A stretch of 64,000 bases of DNA from Neolentinus lepideus HHB14362 ss-1 (taxonomy: Eukaryota; Basidiomycota; Agaricomycetes; Gloeophyllales; Gloeophyllaceae), in NCBI GenBank assembly GCA_001632425.1, contig KV425552.1, positions 691,862-755,861 on the forward strand. The letters are read 5' to 3'. Position numbers and translations under genes: made by a program. Below are positions 36,901 through 48,010 of the stretch, piece by piece (positions within the stretch are counted from its first letter, which is position 1; every line of letters starts with the position of its first letter). Below the pieces are notes generated by a model. The model saw only the letters and a program-made list of their open reading frames with translations, had not been told where the DNA came from and did not search any database.

Positions 36901-38109
36901 GGGAGGAGGAGAGAAAGATGGAACGTGTGAGCGCTCCCTGACCTTGCAGCGGCCGCAGATCGGATCTATTGTAAGCCAGCTTTGTGGGTTGGTGATTCTC
37001 GTATCTCAACTACGCCGGCGCTGTTGGGGTCGTCCAGAGCCACGTTAGGGGAAAGGTGGCGGTTGCATCGATTTTCGAGACGCTTCTGGAGAATAAATGG
37101 AAAAATCGTTCCAACAGACAAGCCGAGCAATCAGGATCCGGATGTAAGTATACTACATAGAACACCAGCGTTACTAGTACATAATGCATTGCTGTGCACA
37201 GAGTCCGGATCCGACCAAGGGGCGGACAGAGAGCAAATTTTAGACCCTATGCTAGGCTTGATACGGCGCCTCCTAAATACGACTTAGTAGACAAGCAACT
37301 GTCTTATATGGAGGCTTGTTCATATTTAGTATCAGCATCGCAGAAGTCTCCCACAAGCAAGCATACTTTCCGCAAAAGGCAAGCCCGTCTGCCTCAAACG
37401 GCAGGTACGCGACCGAGATACTGGGGGACTCCTGCCGCTCTTCGGCAGACATCCCTGCGATGCTAAGTCCCGCACCGCTACTCATCATGTTGGCGTACAT
37501 GCAAGCGTCATCTCGCGACCATCATCTCACCAAGACACTTTCAAGATCGCAGAAGAGTTCTAGTACCCTGGGAAGGATTCGCAGTACGAAGGCTGCGCGT
37601 CTGCGGGCATTGGCTGAGCAAGTCAGTCGGTGCATCGCGACAACTGTCGTTGTTAGCAATGCGCAACGGTGTCAGGTTGGCGTCATACAGGCAGGGGAAC
37701 TACTGCAAGAGGCTTGGAGAGGAAGTGAATACCAATTCAGATACTGATGAGGAAGATGAGGAAGGATCAGATGCCGAAGGTCAGCCAAAGTCATCGGGAC
37801 CCAAAGGCTTAGGCAGGCATGTGTATTCTGTACTATGACCCTTATCAGCTTTCGAAACCATTTTTTGTTTCCTTGCTACAGCCGTACGGACTGTGACAAC
37901 TGTACTCCTATTCACTTGTAATGCTAACCGCCTTTCATATCGGATCCTTGGCCGGGCTGGGGTGACAATAACCGACACTTGAAACTAAGAGTGATGCGGC
38001 ATCACAGATCAAGACTGTAGGATGGTCAGTCAGTCAAAAAAAAAACTGCTATAAGGTATACCTAATAGATAAAATAAAATAATCAGATGAGTAGAGTACA
38101 ACAGACATA
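36901..38109. other. Intergenic flank of the transposon block
   Basis: No complete gene is seen. A plus-strand segment near 37660-37840 has an acidic run (SDTDEEDEEGSDAEGQP), which could be a relic of a transposon-related protein, but nothing else supports it. Confidence 0.35.
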
Positions 38110-38118
38110 GAGGCAGAC
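38110..38118 (+). repeat. 9-bp target-site duplication of the MULE, left
   Basis: GAGGCAGAC recurs exactly at 41889-41897, immediately outside the element ends. Confidence 0.8.
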
Positions 38119-41100
38119 AGAACGTGCAATCCTCCCAACAAAATGAGGACTCGGCAAGCTCAAAAAGGGAACTCGTAGTTGCTGTGCAGTGTACTGCAAT
38201 GTGGGAGACTTCTCAAATATTAACTATGCATAGTACCCTCATTCACCACAAAGTCACATGCACACCAGCTAATACAGCAAAATTGTCTAAGTCACCATCA
38301 CGGTCATTACTAAAGTAGTGTGGCATGAAATTCAGTTCATCAGTCAAGACTGTCTGTAGAGTGGCAAGGGATCAATATGATAGAACAGGATATATAACAC
38401 CGAAAACCGTACCAGTTCCGTCGGTGACAGGATGATGAGGTCCACGTACTTGGTAACCCATAGTATTGAGAGACCGATGCCATTCTGGGGCATTCTGAGC
38501 CCAGGTAACATTACGCCTCTGGCCAGTGGATTCGAGCCACTGGACATCATGGACTAGCTCCTCCAGGTTGGTAGTTGACATGTTCCTCTGTGCTATGCTT
38601 CGAAGCCAGATGCCATTCCCATGTGTGATCTGGGAATTGAGTATGTCAGCTGCTTGCTGGTACACCTCAGCTTTGCGCTTGACCGCAGCCTGGTGCAGCT
38701 CGAGCTATAGGTATCATTGTATCAGAGCTAAACACGATAGAAGAGAGCAATAGAATAACTCACCTGATTACTTTCATCATCTGAGGGAACAATTTCCACA
38801 TTATCTGAGTCATCCCCAGACCCACGATCAACATCCAATCCTGCCTCAGTATGGGAGCGCTTGCCCAGCAATGACTGCATGTTCTCTTGCAGGTTGCGCC
38901 AGCGCCCACCTTCCAGTACCGACTTATCCCCAAGCCAGATATGATCATCTCTGTCTGTTACGGAGCCATCTGTGATGTCCACGAACACTTGAGCTGATGT
39001 CCTGGTGTCAATAGGTCGCAGGTCCTGATGCTGATAGATAGGAAGTGTTCAGCGGCGGTAGATTTGCTGCCAAAACCATGGAGTCGGCGTCGGGACAGCT
39101 TGCACAAGATGCTTGCAGAGGTGATAGGCATTGTATTTTTGGCCACCATAAGCGCATGTCCATGTTACAATGTTGGTATCGTAATTGCTGCCCGTGCTGA
39201 TCGGCTTCTCTGCGAGCTTCAGCCACGACTCCCTGAATGCCATCTGATAGGGTGAGAGTGGCTTCGAACGTCCGATACGATACAGATCCTCATGAAGACT
39301 GCTCTTATTTAGGTAGGCTGGAGTGACTTCTGTAACAAGAATCCATATTAGTTGGTCAAGGCGAGGGCGGAGAAGGTGGGGTAGGAATTCATGCTTCAAT
39401 TGCTTGAAGTGGTTTTCTGCCATCATCGTCATCCTTGTGCATGAGATATATGGGGTTGTCGACCGCGCCCATAGCTCCCACATCTTTGGAGCATACCAGG
39501 ACATCCAGAGGTAACCCCATACCTCTCGTAAGCCATGGATTTCGCAGAAGCAATACATCTTGTAAACAGCATTCTTGCGTATTTCAGCCGCTGAATAACA
39601 TTTGCCATCATGTTCTGGAAATGCTGGATGCTGACAGAAATGCTGTGTGAAGAGATGGAGAAGGGGATTGCGATGAATGGCCGGACAAAAAACATAGTTA
39701 GGGTCCTGCACTCGTTTCTCTCCTTCTTCATAGTCCCACTCTGGCCCGTCGATTTCCTCAGGCTCCTCTCATCTCAGCTGCAGTTCAAGCTGATCACGCA
39801 TGTCGTCACTCTCCTCGTCTGGCAACCTCTCCCCTACCTCCAGAGCGTCATCTTCATGCTCCACAGAACTTTGAGAATTGCCACTTGTTGCAGACTTGAT
39901 ACAATCTGGTGCCAGGAAGTGTATCATTAGATGTTCCCGCTCCAGGATCAGAGCTGGTACAACCACGCCGTTGAGTCTGATTGTGACCCGTGGGATTGCT
40001 GTAGTCACGACGTGTGTGTTGCACTGTTCCTGCACCCTTAGTGAGTTTATCAACTACATAAGATACAATAAAATGTGTACAGGAAGGAGCGTGCTTTGTG
40101 TGACTGGTACAAAGTCCTTGTCGATCCAATGAAACTCTTCTCTTGCGATGTCAACATTGTAATATGCAGGAGCGCGACGGAGAACAGAAAGACATTTGCA
40201 GATGGCCTTGATTGCATGCCAGAAGCAGAGCTGATGTTTTGCTTCTGGGAACTCAGCACAGAATGCATTGATTTCCACTCGGTCCTTGTCAGACAGCATG
40301 ACAATCAAGTGTGCCTTCCATTCCTTCTTGAGATACCACAACAGCTGCTGAAGCACCTTCTGCTTCGCCCCAGAATCAGCGCCATTTGACTGGACAAGCA
40401 GATAGCCGAGAGGACTGCCAGACCCATATGCCTCTCCAATGACTGCGAAAAGCTCATACCGAGAGCCATTTGTATTCCCTAGTATTGCTTGTGTGAGTAT
40501 TGATATAGGCTTGACAGTGCAGCAAACATACAGGATGAATCCATCTCGAGCTCTTGTACACGTCCCCCCATTGTCGGAGAAGGTCTGGTAATGTGAACGC
40601 TATCACTGTTAAACCCATCTCCTCAACAACAGGAATCCACTTGACTTTGTAAAGACCCAGACCCTTTTCCTCGGCCTCGCAGAGGAGCATCTCTGCCGAG
40701 ATGAGCTCATTTTTGTGACGCTTCCATTTCTTGCTATCTATAGATGACCATATCTGGTATATAGCTTTCCTTGTGAAGTTAGGTGTCAGATATCACTTGA
40801 GAATCTTCTTCCAAATCTGATTAATATACAGTTGTCAGTGCGTGAGTCTTACTTCTCACGACCCAACTCACCTCGCTCAGCTTCGACTCAGCATTCTGCT
40901 CGACAATCTGATGAGCGTCGGGTGGGATGTCGATGGGGCAGTAAGGAATGTGACCTTCACAATGTACAAGCTTCACATGGGCAACTTTCCCTTGAGGTGG
41001 AAACATGATATACAGCCAACCATTACACTTGAATGAAAGCATCGAGAGTTTGTTACGCTGCTTGTTAGGCGGCGCTTTCTTCTCAGCCTTCTTGATCCGT

Positions 41101-41888
41101 TGACTGCTTTGGGCACAATGGTACCGATACTGCATCTCGTAATGACTGTGATAACTGTTGGGCTCATTTAGTGAACACGGATTCAAGTCCATAATGAAAT
41201 CAAACATACAGCCACTGGTAGTTCATCATGTCCCAGCACAACTCTGCCAATTTGTCAGCTATTTCCCTAGGCTGCAAGTGTGTTCCCCAGGTGTCATTCA
41301 AATCCACTTCAGCCTCCAGTTCAAGTGTGTCATTTTGCTGCTGTAATACATGAAGAAAATCTTCGAGTGCCAGAGTGCCCAGCTCATCAGGGCCCACCTC
41401 TTGCAGGGCATCCTCCTTCTCAGCCTCTCGAAGCTCTCTCTGGTTCCTTTGCTGCCGCTCTGCCTTCTGAACACTACACTCCTTACAAGTGCCACTCAGC
41501 TGGCCTTTGTTGGTGCCAGTCTTCACCGTTCCAAACTCAATGATCTCGAGCACTCGCTTGCAGTGCTGACATGGTTTTGAGGCCGTTTCAGGCACACACG
41601 TGACTTCATTGTGGGCGGTATCCCCCGACGACATCACCAATGACCTTATAGAAGGAAAGTTTGGGCCCGCAATACGTAAAGACCAGAGAAGCGCTGAGAA
41701 CATCGGCGGTAATGAGAACAAACCCAGGAGATGGCTTGCCAGTAAACAGACGCGTGTGGTCGTGTGATTCCGATCATGTGACCATGTCCCCTGCGCAGTC
41801 CGATGCTTCGAAGGTGAACTTGGAGTCACACTGACTTGATTATGTAAGCGATCTATGTCCTCATCTTGTTGGGAGGATTGCAGTGCCT
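38119..41888 (-). mobile_element. Mutator-like (MULE) transposon, about 3.77 kb
   Basis: The ends form an inverted repeat. TGCAATCCTCCCAACA followed by A/G-ATGAGGAC is found at 38124-38149 and, reversed, at 41858-41883, with an imperfect AG-starting 5-bp extension to each tip. The 9-bp direct repeats GAGGCAGAC lie directly outside. A 9-bp duplication, TIRs and a MULE-type transposase with SWIM finger together define a Mutator-like element. The TIR is short and unlike that of the 964-bp element at 32.1 kb, so the two belong to different families. Confidence 0.85.
38372..41634 (-). pseudogene. MULE transposase with SWIM zinc finger, decayed
   Basis: The frame opens near ATG 41634 (MSSGDTAHNEVTCVPET), with a CxxC pair and CKEC. 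Next come HYEMQYRYHCAQSS and FKCNGWLYIMFPPQG, a pre-catalytic domain common in fungal MULEs. The DDE core includes MDSSWNTNGSRYELFAVIGE after splicing, GSPLGYLLVQSN, LIVMLSDKDRVEINAFCAEF and AKHQLCFWHAIKAI. The SWIM finger appears as VTWTCAYGGQKYNAYHLCKH near 39100; its second cysteine is Tyr. A long C-terminal tail ends at 38372. Inactivating changes: an in-frame TGA near 40797 (ILK-stop-YL), where CGA Arg is a plausible ancestor, and a frame change at a run of six G (40564-40569) between LLRQWG and RVQELEMDSS. The tyrosine in the SWIM motif is also likely inactivating. Confidence 0.8.
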
Positions 41889-41897
41889 GAGGCAGAC
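41889..41897 (+). repeat. 9-bp target-site duplication of the MULE, right
   Basis: GAGGCAGAC, identical to 38110-38118. Confidence 0.8.
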
Positions 41898-42031
41898 TCA
41901 AGCAAGACAAAGGAGAAGGTAGTGTATGGTGCTGTGTCTCCGGCAAGTGTGCGCACATGGCTTACCACTGTGACAGTGTCTCTAGCACCGAATCAAGTAA
42001 TTGCCATTTCCTAAACAGGCCCAAGGGGAGA

Positions 42032-42039
42032 CTTCACTG
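42032..42039 (+). repeat. 8-bp target-site duplication of the hAT, left
   Basis: CTTCACTG recurs exactly at 46007-46014, immediately outside the hAT element. Confidence 0.9.
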
Positions 42040-45000
42040 TAGTGTTGGACACTAAGTGAAGCCCTTCGAAGTCGACTTCAATCCACTTCGAGATTGCGAT
42101 GACTTTGTGCAGCTTTGAAGTCATCATCAGTCACTTCGAAGACTTTGCAAAGTGTTGATAAGAATCATATGATGTACATAATGGGAAAATGTCGCACGTG
42201 TACATGGATGCATCGTGCGACTCGCGTCTCGCTTACCAGCTGAACTGTATGCTGGTCGCGGTCGGACGCAGTCCTCGATGACAAAGAAAATTCCAAGAAA
42301 TTCCAAAAAACTCTGAATAAATATGTGTGAGCTCTACCTGTGCGCTATCCATCCTGATGGCCACTCCAGCCTGTTTTTGCGGTACCCCCGAGGCTTGCAT
42401 TTGCTCATTTGGCTCTCAGTATTCATATGGCACTACCACCACTACTGGTTGGCCATCGACAAATGTACCTAGACCTGCAAATGAGATTGTGAACAGTCAG
42501 ACTGTCCCTCCACCCAATGCAGCACTGCCATATGCATACCCTCCACCTTATTGGCCTCTTCCTCAGCTGCAAGGTGCAACAAGCCCACATTCATTTGGAC
42601 AGTTCCAAGTCTCACTCCCACCTCTGACCTCTCTGGCTCCTGGCAACCATGGAGCCACTCAAGTGCTACAGGATTTCACAAGCGGTACAGTCAATGTAGC
42701 ACAGCCTGAATCACGGAAGCACAAGAGGAAAGCCATGGGTGCACCTCGCACTTCGAAGAGAGGCAAGGGAAAGGAGAACAATGCCCTTGCCCCAGCTTCT
42801 GTTTGCGGAGTTGGGCCTGATCAAGCTGCAGCAATGAATACGCCCATCACGCAGTCTGAGGATGACAGTGTTAGTGACGTTTCCGATGCTGAAGTCCAGC
42901 AGCCCGCCTACTATGGCTCTCTTATCCGGCATTGTGGGACTCGTAACACAGAGAAGCTGAGTGCATCTGATGTCTGGTTCTGTATGTGGCCGGTGGGCAT
43001 GAAGGAGAAACCGGAAACACTCCCTCTGCCTGTGGACAATATGGAGTACAGGACGAAGCCAGATGCACCATTCGTAGTGTGCCGGTTATGCGAGTACATC
43101 CTTCGATCCCTTAATATGACTCTACTCAGCTAACTTATTCTTTGGCAGGCAGAAGGGCAATTGGTTCACTTGGAAATGCACCTCAGGCATGGCTTCAACC
43201 ATCCATGACCATCTCAAGAGGCACCACAGCTCAATTTGGTGTAACATTGTCACCACAAATCATCTCAAAGGTTGGCGGGAAATCCTCGCAAGCCCAGCAA
43301 TGAACAGACAAGAGAATCAGTCTGTGCGAGAGCCCTTCTCGCTGAAAGGGTTTCTTAATTGACTTGTGCAGTGGATCACGGTGGACGATCAGGTGTGTAT
43401 TCTGACACAATATAACTTGCATTTCAGTGGATGGGGACTAACTTGGATTTCATAGTCTCTCAATGTCATTGACAGCCCCGAACTGCATGACCTGCTGCTG
43501 TTTCTCAGTGTGAAACTGACCGATAATGATATCCCGAGCTGCAAGAAGCTCGGCCGTCTTGTAGTCCAGAAGTTTACTGAAGAATACAACAAGATGAAGC
43601 AAGATATACAGGTAAGTAATCTAATAATCATCGAATCACCCTGCGACTAATGGATCTGCAGCAAGCACTTGGCCAGGTTGCCCTGACCACAGACTCTTGG
43701 TCTGACAAACGCCTTCAGTCATATCTCGCCATCACAGCACATTACATGGCGAAAGACCGAGTGGGACGCCTTCTCTTACAGAGCCACCTTATTGCATTCC
43801 ACCGCCTCACTGGAGGTCATGCGGGCTTGAACATAGCACGTATAGTTATGGATGTTCTATGAGACTTGGGTATTGAAAAAAAGGTAATTTTGTGGCTAAC
43901 ATATGAGCTGTCAACACTCATTATTTGTGTTTTAGATTGGCGTGATAACTATGGATAATGATAGCAAAAATGACACTATGATGCTACACCTCGAGACTGA
44001 GCTAGCTGAGCTAGGTATTCCCTTTGACCACAATGGGAACCATGTACAGTATGCTGATCACTCGGGATGGGGTTGGCTTCCATTCACTGATGACTCACAG
44101 GTGCTTCCCACACGTTATCAATATTGCCGTCAAGACTGCCCTCAAAGTGCTTAGTGGATCGACAGTAGTACTGCCTGATGAACTCAGTGACATGATGGAA
44201 TTGCCCAATGTGGTGGCACCTGACATTGATGATGATGAGTACCTTGAGGCACTCAACGGGGATCCAGTTGCATGTGCACGTTCTCTTGTCACCGCTTGTC
44301 GAGCCTCAGATCAATGCCGCACTGACTTCTGGAAGATGATTCAGGAGGGAAATGAAGGCAATCTTTTTGATGTTAATCTCCCAGAGAATGAGCTGCTCCG
44401 AGATGTCGATACGAGATGGTCATTGACATTTCTCATGATCGACTGGGTCCTAGAGTTATATCCAGTATGCCGCCTGTATTACCTCTGCTTATCCTTATGA
44501 TTGACTTTACTCTAGGTGATCAGCTGTTTTCTCAACCATGCAAAGCAGAGTGAAATCTATGACCACAGCCTCTCACCGAAAGAACGCGAGGTCCTTAACA
44601 ATGTCTGAGAGTTCCTGTCTGCTCCGCACACGGTGCAAGAAGTTCTGTCTGCTGAGAAAACCCCAACTATTGCTATGGTATTTCCGGCATATGAGCAGCT
44701 TCTCGATGCCCTCAAGCACATGCAGAGGAGGCTCAAGGGGATATCGCATGGGATTGGTATAGCAATCATTAAAATTGAGGAATACATGTCAAAAGGTCGG
44801 ACGACTCATATATATGCTCTGGCAATGAGTACGTACTGCGAATATTCACATAGTGTTACCTAATATTTATTATATACACAGTTATCAATCCCATCATCAA
44901 GCTTAAGTGGATTGAAGAGCGCTGGTCCAAAGACAATGCTGCAGCTGCGAAGGAGTGGATGCATGAGGCAGTACGTGTCAAATCTGTCTGTCCAAGTCTG

Positions 45001-46006
45001 AAACACTTACACAAGTATTCAGATGCTTGCATACCAAAGGCAATCTCAGAACGTGCCTGCTCTGATGCAAGCACCTCGGTTGGTGGACCTGATGGGTCAT
45101 TCAGCAGCACGAGCACAAGCTCGAGGTTTTGCCAATATTTGTCAACTAGTCAAAGCAGTATCCACGGCAAGTGTCACTTCAACAATGTCTAGTACATCGT
45201 CATCTGGCAGGGGAGATAGTCAAGCAGTAGGTGATGTGGAGTTGGTTGACACAGAGTTACTTGAGCAACAAAGGGAGGCCAGAGACAGGCTCATTGTTGA
45301 TGAAGAACTGGAGCGATACCTTGCAGCAGGCATTATTGAGGATGATGCGCTGGATGACTTTGATCTCGTGTCCTTCTGGCAGGTGAGTCTTAAGTCACAC
45401 TTCGATAGACATTGACATGTAATTATGCTGTCACTAGGGGAATCAGCATCAGTATCCATTGCTATACCATGTCGCACTTGACATTCTTCCTGTTCAAGCA
45501 TCAGCTGTTCCCTGTGAGAGAGTGTTCTCCTCTAGTGGAGAAACAGATGATGCTCGTCGCAGCAGGCTCTCGGTGTTTATATTTGAGGTACTGCAAATTC
45601 TGAAGTATCTCTATCGTCATGAACACCTTAATTTTACTGCTGATTGGGTAGCAAAGGCTGCAGATCTTCAAGAAGCTCTTGAGCCTCCAAAGGAGAAGGT
45701 CCAAGGCCTTCTTTCAGGCAATCACATTGATAATTTAGCTCATTTCTTTGACGAGTACTTTCCAAATGACAATTAGAACATGTAGAATTTTTTCTACAAT
45801 TATTCTTTACTGTATATATTATAATAATTCATGTTTGAGGACAGGAGGATATGTTCGGGAGAGTTGCCACAGCCATGAGAATTCTGAGTGTCATGCACCA
45901 CAGACTTCGCAAAGTCTTCGACATGCCTTTAAAGTGACTTTGAGAGAATGAAGTGTGTCACAAACACACTTCGAAGGACTTCAACTTCACTTAGTGTCCA
46001 ACACTA
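42040..46006 (+). mobile_element. hAT transposon, about 3.97 kb, full length
   Basis: Terminal inverted repeats start TAGTGTTGGACACTAAGTG (22 bp matching, at 42040 and ending at 46006). Perfect 8-bp duplications CTTCACTG flank the element; 8 bp is the hAT hallmark. Both subterminal zones carry several copies of ACTTCGAAG-like and GACTTTG-like words in both orientations (42060-42160 and 45900-45990), as expected for transposase binding sites. The element sits only 134 bp to the right of the MULE duplication. It encodes one long transposase on the plus strand. Confidence 0.93.
42357..45776 (+). pseudogene. hAT transposase with BED finger and dimerisation domain, two in-frame stops
   Basis: Translation likely starts at 42357 (MATPACFCGTPEAC). 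A proline-rich N-terminus and a nuclear-localisation-like KHKRKAMGAPRTSKRGKGK are followed by a BED-type finger (VVCRLC, then WFTWKC and HLKRHH). The catalytic domain has ALTTDSWSDKRLQSYLAITA, GVITMDNDSKNDTMM, CFPHVINIAVKTAL and LLRDVDTRWSLTFLMIDW. The C-terminal dimerisation domain shows YPLLYHVALDILPVQA and ASAVPCERVFSSSGETDDA, and the protein ends at 45776. Two in-frame TGA codons interrupt it, at 43360-43362 (GFLN-stop-LVQWI) and about 43860-43862 (MDVL-stop-DLGIEKK); CGA Arg is a plausible ancestor for both. The rest of the frame is continuous across short introns, so decay is recent. Intron borders were only partly fixed. Confidence 0.85.
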
Positions 46007-46014
46007 CTTCACTG
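46007..46014 (+). repeat. 8-bp target-site duplication of the hAT, right
   Basis: CTTCACTG, identical to 42032-42039. Confidence 0.9.
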
Positions 46015-48010
46015 ACGCCTATCGTGAATATGGCCTAGCCTAACCCTATGCTACCAAATTCCGTTAAGGGCTCGAGGCCCCCCCCCTCCCCCTTGGGAGA
46101 CTCTCACAGTATATATCAGGAAATTCTGTATGACCAAGACGTGGAGGCAGTCACTGTATATGGTAAACAACTGTCTACCGATAGATGTTAAGTACAATAT
46201 ATAATTGGATAGTAGTATCTTACAGCTACTGGAAGCGGCCTCAGATGCCCATTAAACCTAATCTATTAGCAGCTAGGGACAAATAGGAGCAATGTTGAGA
46301 CCTACGTGCACGTCGAGCAGGGAAGGGTATAGCAATACTCACTCCATAATTGAAGAAAGTTAGTTGTATTTTGAGAGAGAGACTTGCAGCAGCCTTACAA
46401 GCCGCTGAACAGAACCAGGAGGCTTCAGGCTCATGCAGCGATCCAATGCTTACTCGTTCACTGCATTACAGACCACCACCAGTGCCATCGTCCCAGATTC
46501 CGGCTCACGACACCAGCGGAACTCGTCTCATCCTCTTTAAGTTGTTCCGAATCACTAGTCAAGTCAAGGTCATCATGCATTTGAATATTTTCATGCCCAG
46601 CATTGCAATCTAGGTGGGAAACAACATTCTGATTAGTCTATTATGCAGAATGACAGCACTGAAAGTGACTGACCATCGGAACAACCTGAATTTGCCTCTA
46701 ATTGATATCTGAGACTCGGCCGAGGGCACATTTTCCCTAAGCTATCATGAAGAGGACACGTAGGAGTGGAAAACGTTGCAGTTCTGTCATTTTGACGCAT
46801 TATATCACGTACTTTTGTTGTTTCCAGAGTACTGTGGCAATGGGTCCCCTCCCCCAGCATAGGGTCTCGGCATCTTCTGGTGTCCACCCCTTGGATCTGA
46901 CAGGAAATACACGACACCCAAAAGTAAAGTGGGACCCCGAAACCAAACCACCCCGATTAGGAAAGCTGTGGCTGATACAAGGCCCGCTGGAAAGATTCCA
47001 GTCTCTAGTTATGCCAGTTCTTCAAGCTATATACTTACATAAAGTGTATACTTGGAATATAGGCTCTTTGTACATGAATAATATGCAATGAAGTGATGCA
47101 TTTGTTCTTTGGGACCTGCCCCATGGGCTCTGCTCTGCCTCAGTTCATATAATTCAGATCTATTGTAATATTCTTCCATAGCTCTTCAACACTAGTAAAA
47201 AAACCAGAAATATGGTAAGACTCACAGTTATTCTCTGAAGGATCTCCGTATTCATGTCCAGTGGCACTGGAGCTCAGAGCAACCTGGATGCTCAATTGTG
47301 TGCTGCCATGTTATACTTCAAGATGACAGGATGTTGCTGAGTTAGTGGATCAATGCCACAAAGGTGGCAGTGCATCATATTGGACATGGTCGCAGCAGAT
47401 TTGCAATTCATACTGTCATAGTGATACTGGCAGATTTTATGACTCATGATTGCATTGGACTGGACAGACATCACATTAATGATCACATGCATGCCCTTCC
47501 CCCCGACATGTTTTACCTCCGTTGTCACAAGACACGTCTCTGGTAAGCACAAGTAGGAGCTTGTATATAAAATATGTATACCAATATGTTCTGTGGATAA
47601 AGAATGTGTTACACATAAATTTCTATGTCAAGACAGGACGTGTGGAACATGTCAGGGCAAAATGAAAACCAGGACCCTGTAAACAAGCTAATGATTAGGA
47701 TCTGTGACTCAGGGAATCAAGAATCAAGCGCAACTAGCACTCATATTGATGCACTGTCCCACCTCATGAACCAATAGCTATAGGGGCCTGCTCGGATCCC
47801 TAGTGATCCACCTTCCAAAACGCGGAAACACTAACGCTTGCGCCCAGGTCCGAGGTACCAGTATCTGGTCTGCCATGCCCACATTCACAGAAAATGCTAT
47901 TTTTGACTGTTTCACGCCTATATCACAAGCAATTAGTGTCGCATTGCATAATAAATGTTTCTGGACTCCTTTATCAAGCTGAGCACTAGCACACGATAGA
48001 CCAAACACGT
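46015..48010. other. Repeat-rich interval with a probable transposon-protein relic
   Basis: No intact gene is seen. A minus-strand frame at 47552-47292 reads like a fragment of a zinc-binding segment common in basidiomycete transposon proteins (SHKICQYHYDSMNCKSAAT, then CHLCGIDP and ILKYNMAAH). The region is rich in TpG/CpA and carries a C-run at 46079-46086. It is read as old repeat DNA. Confidence 0.4.

Noticed and set aside
41200..41958. 252-codon frame at the MULE 5' end starting at an upstream ATG
   Set aside because: The first part crosses the terminal inverted repeat and duplication, so the transposase more likely starts at the internal ATG at 41634.
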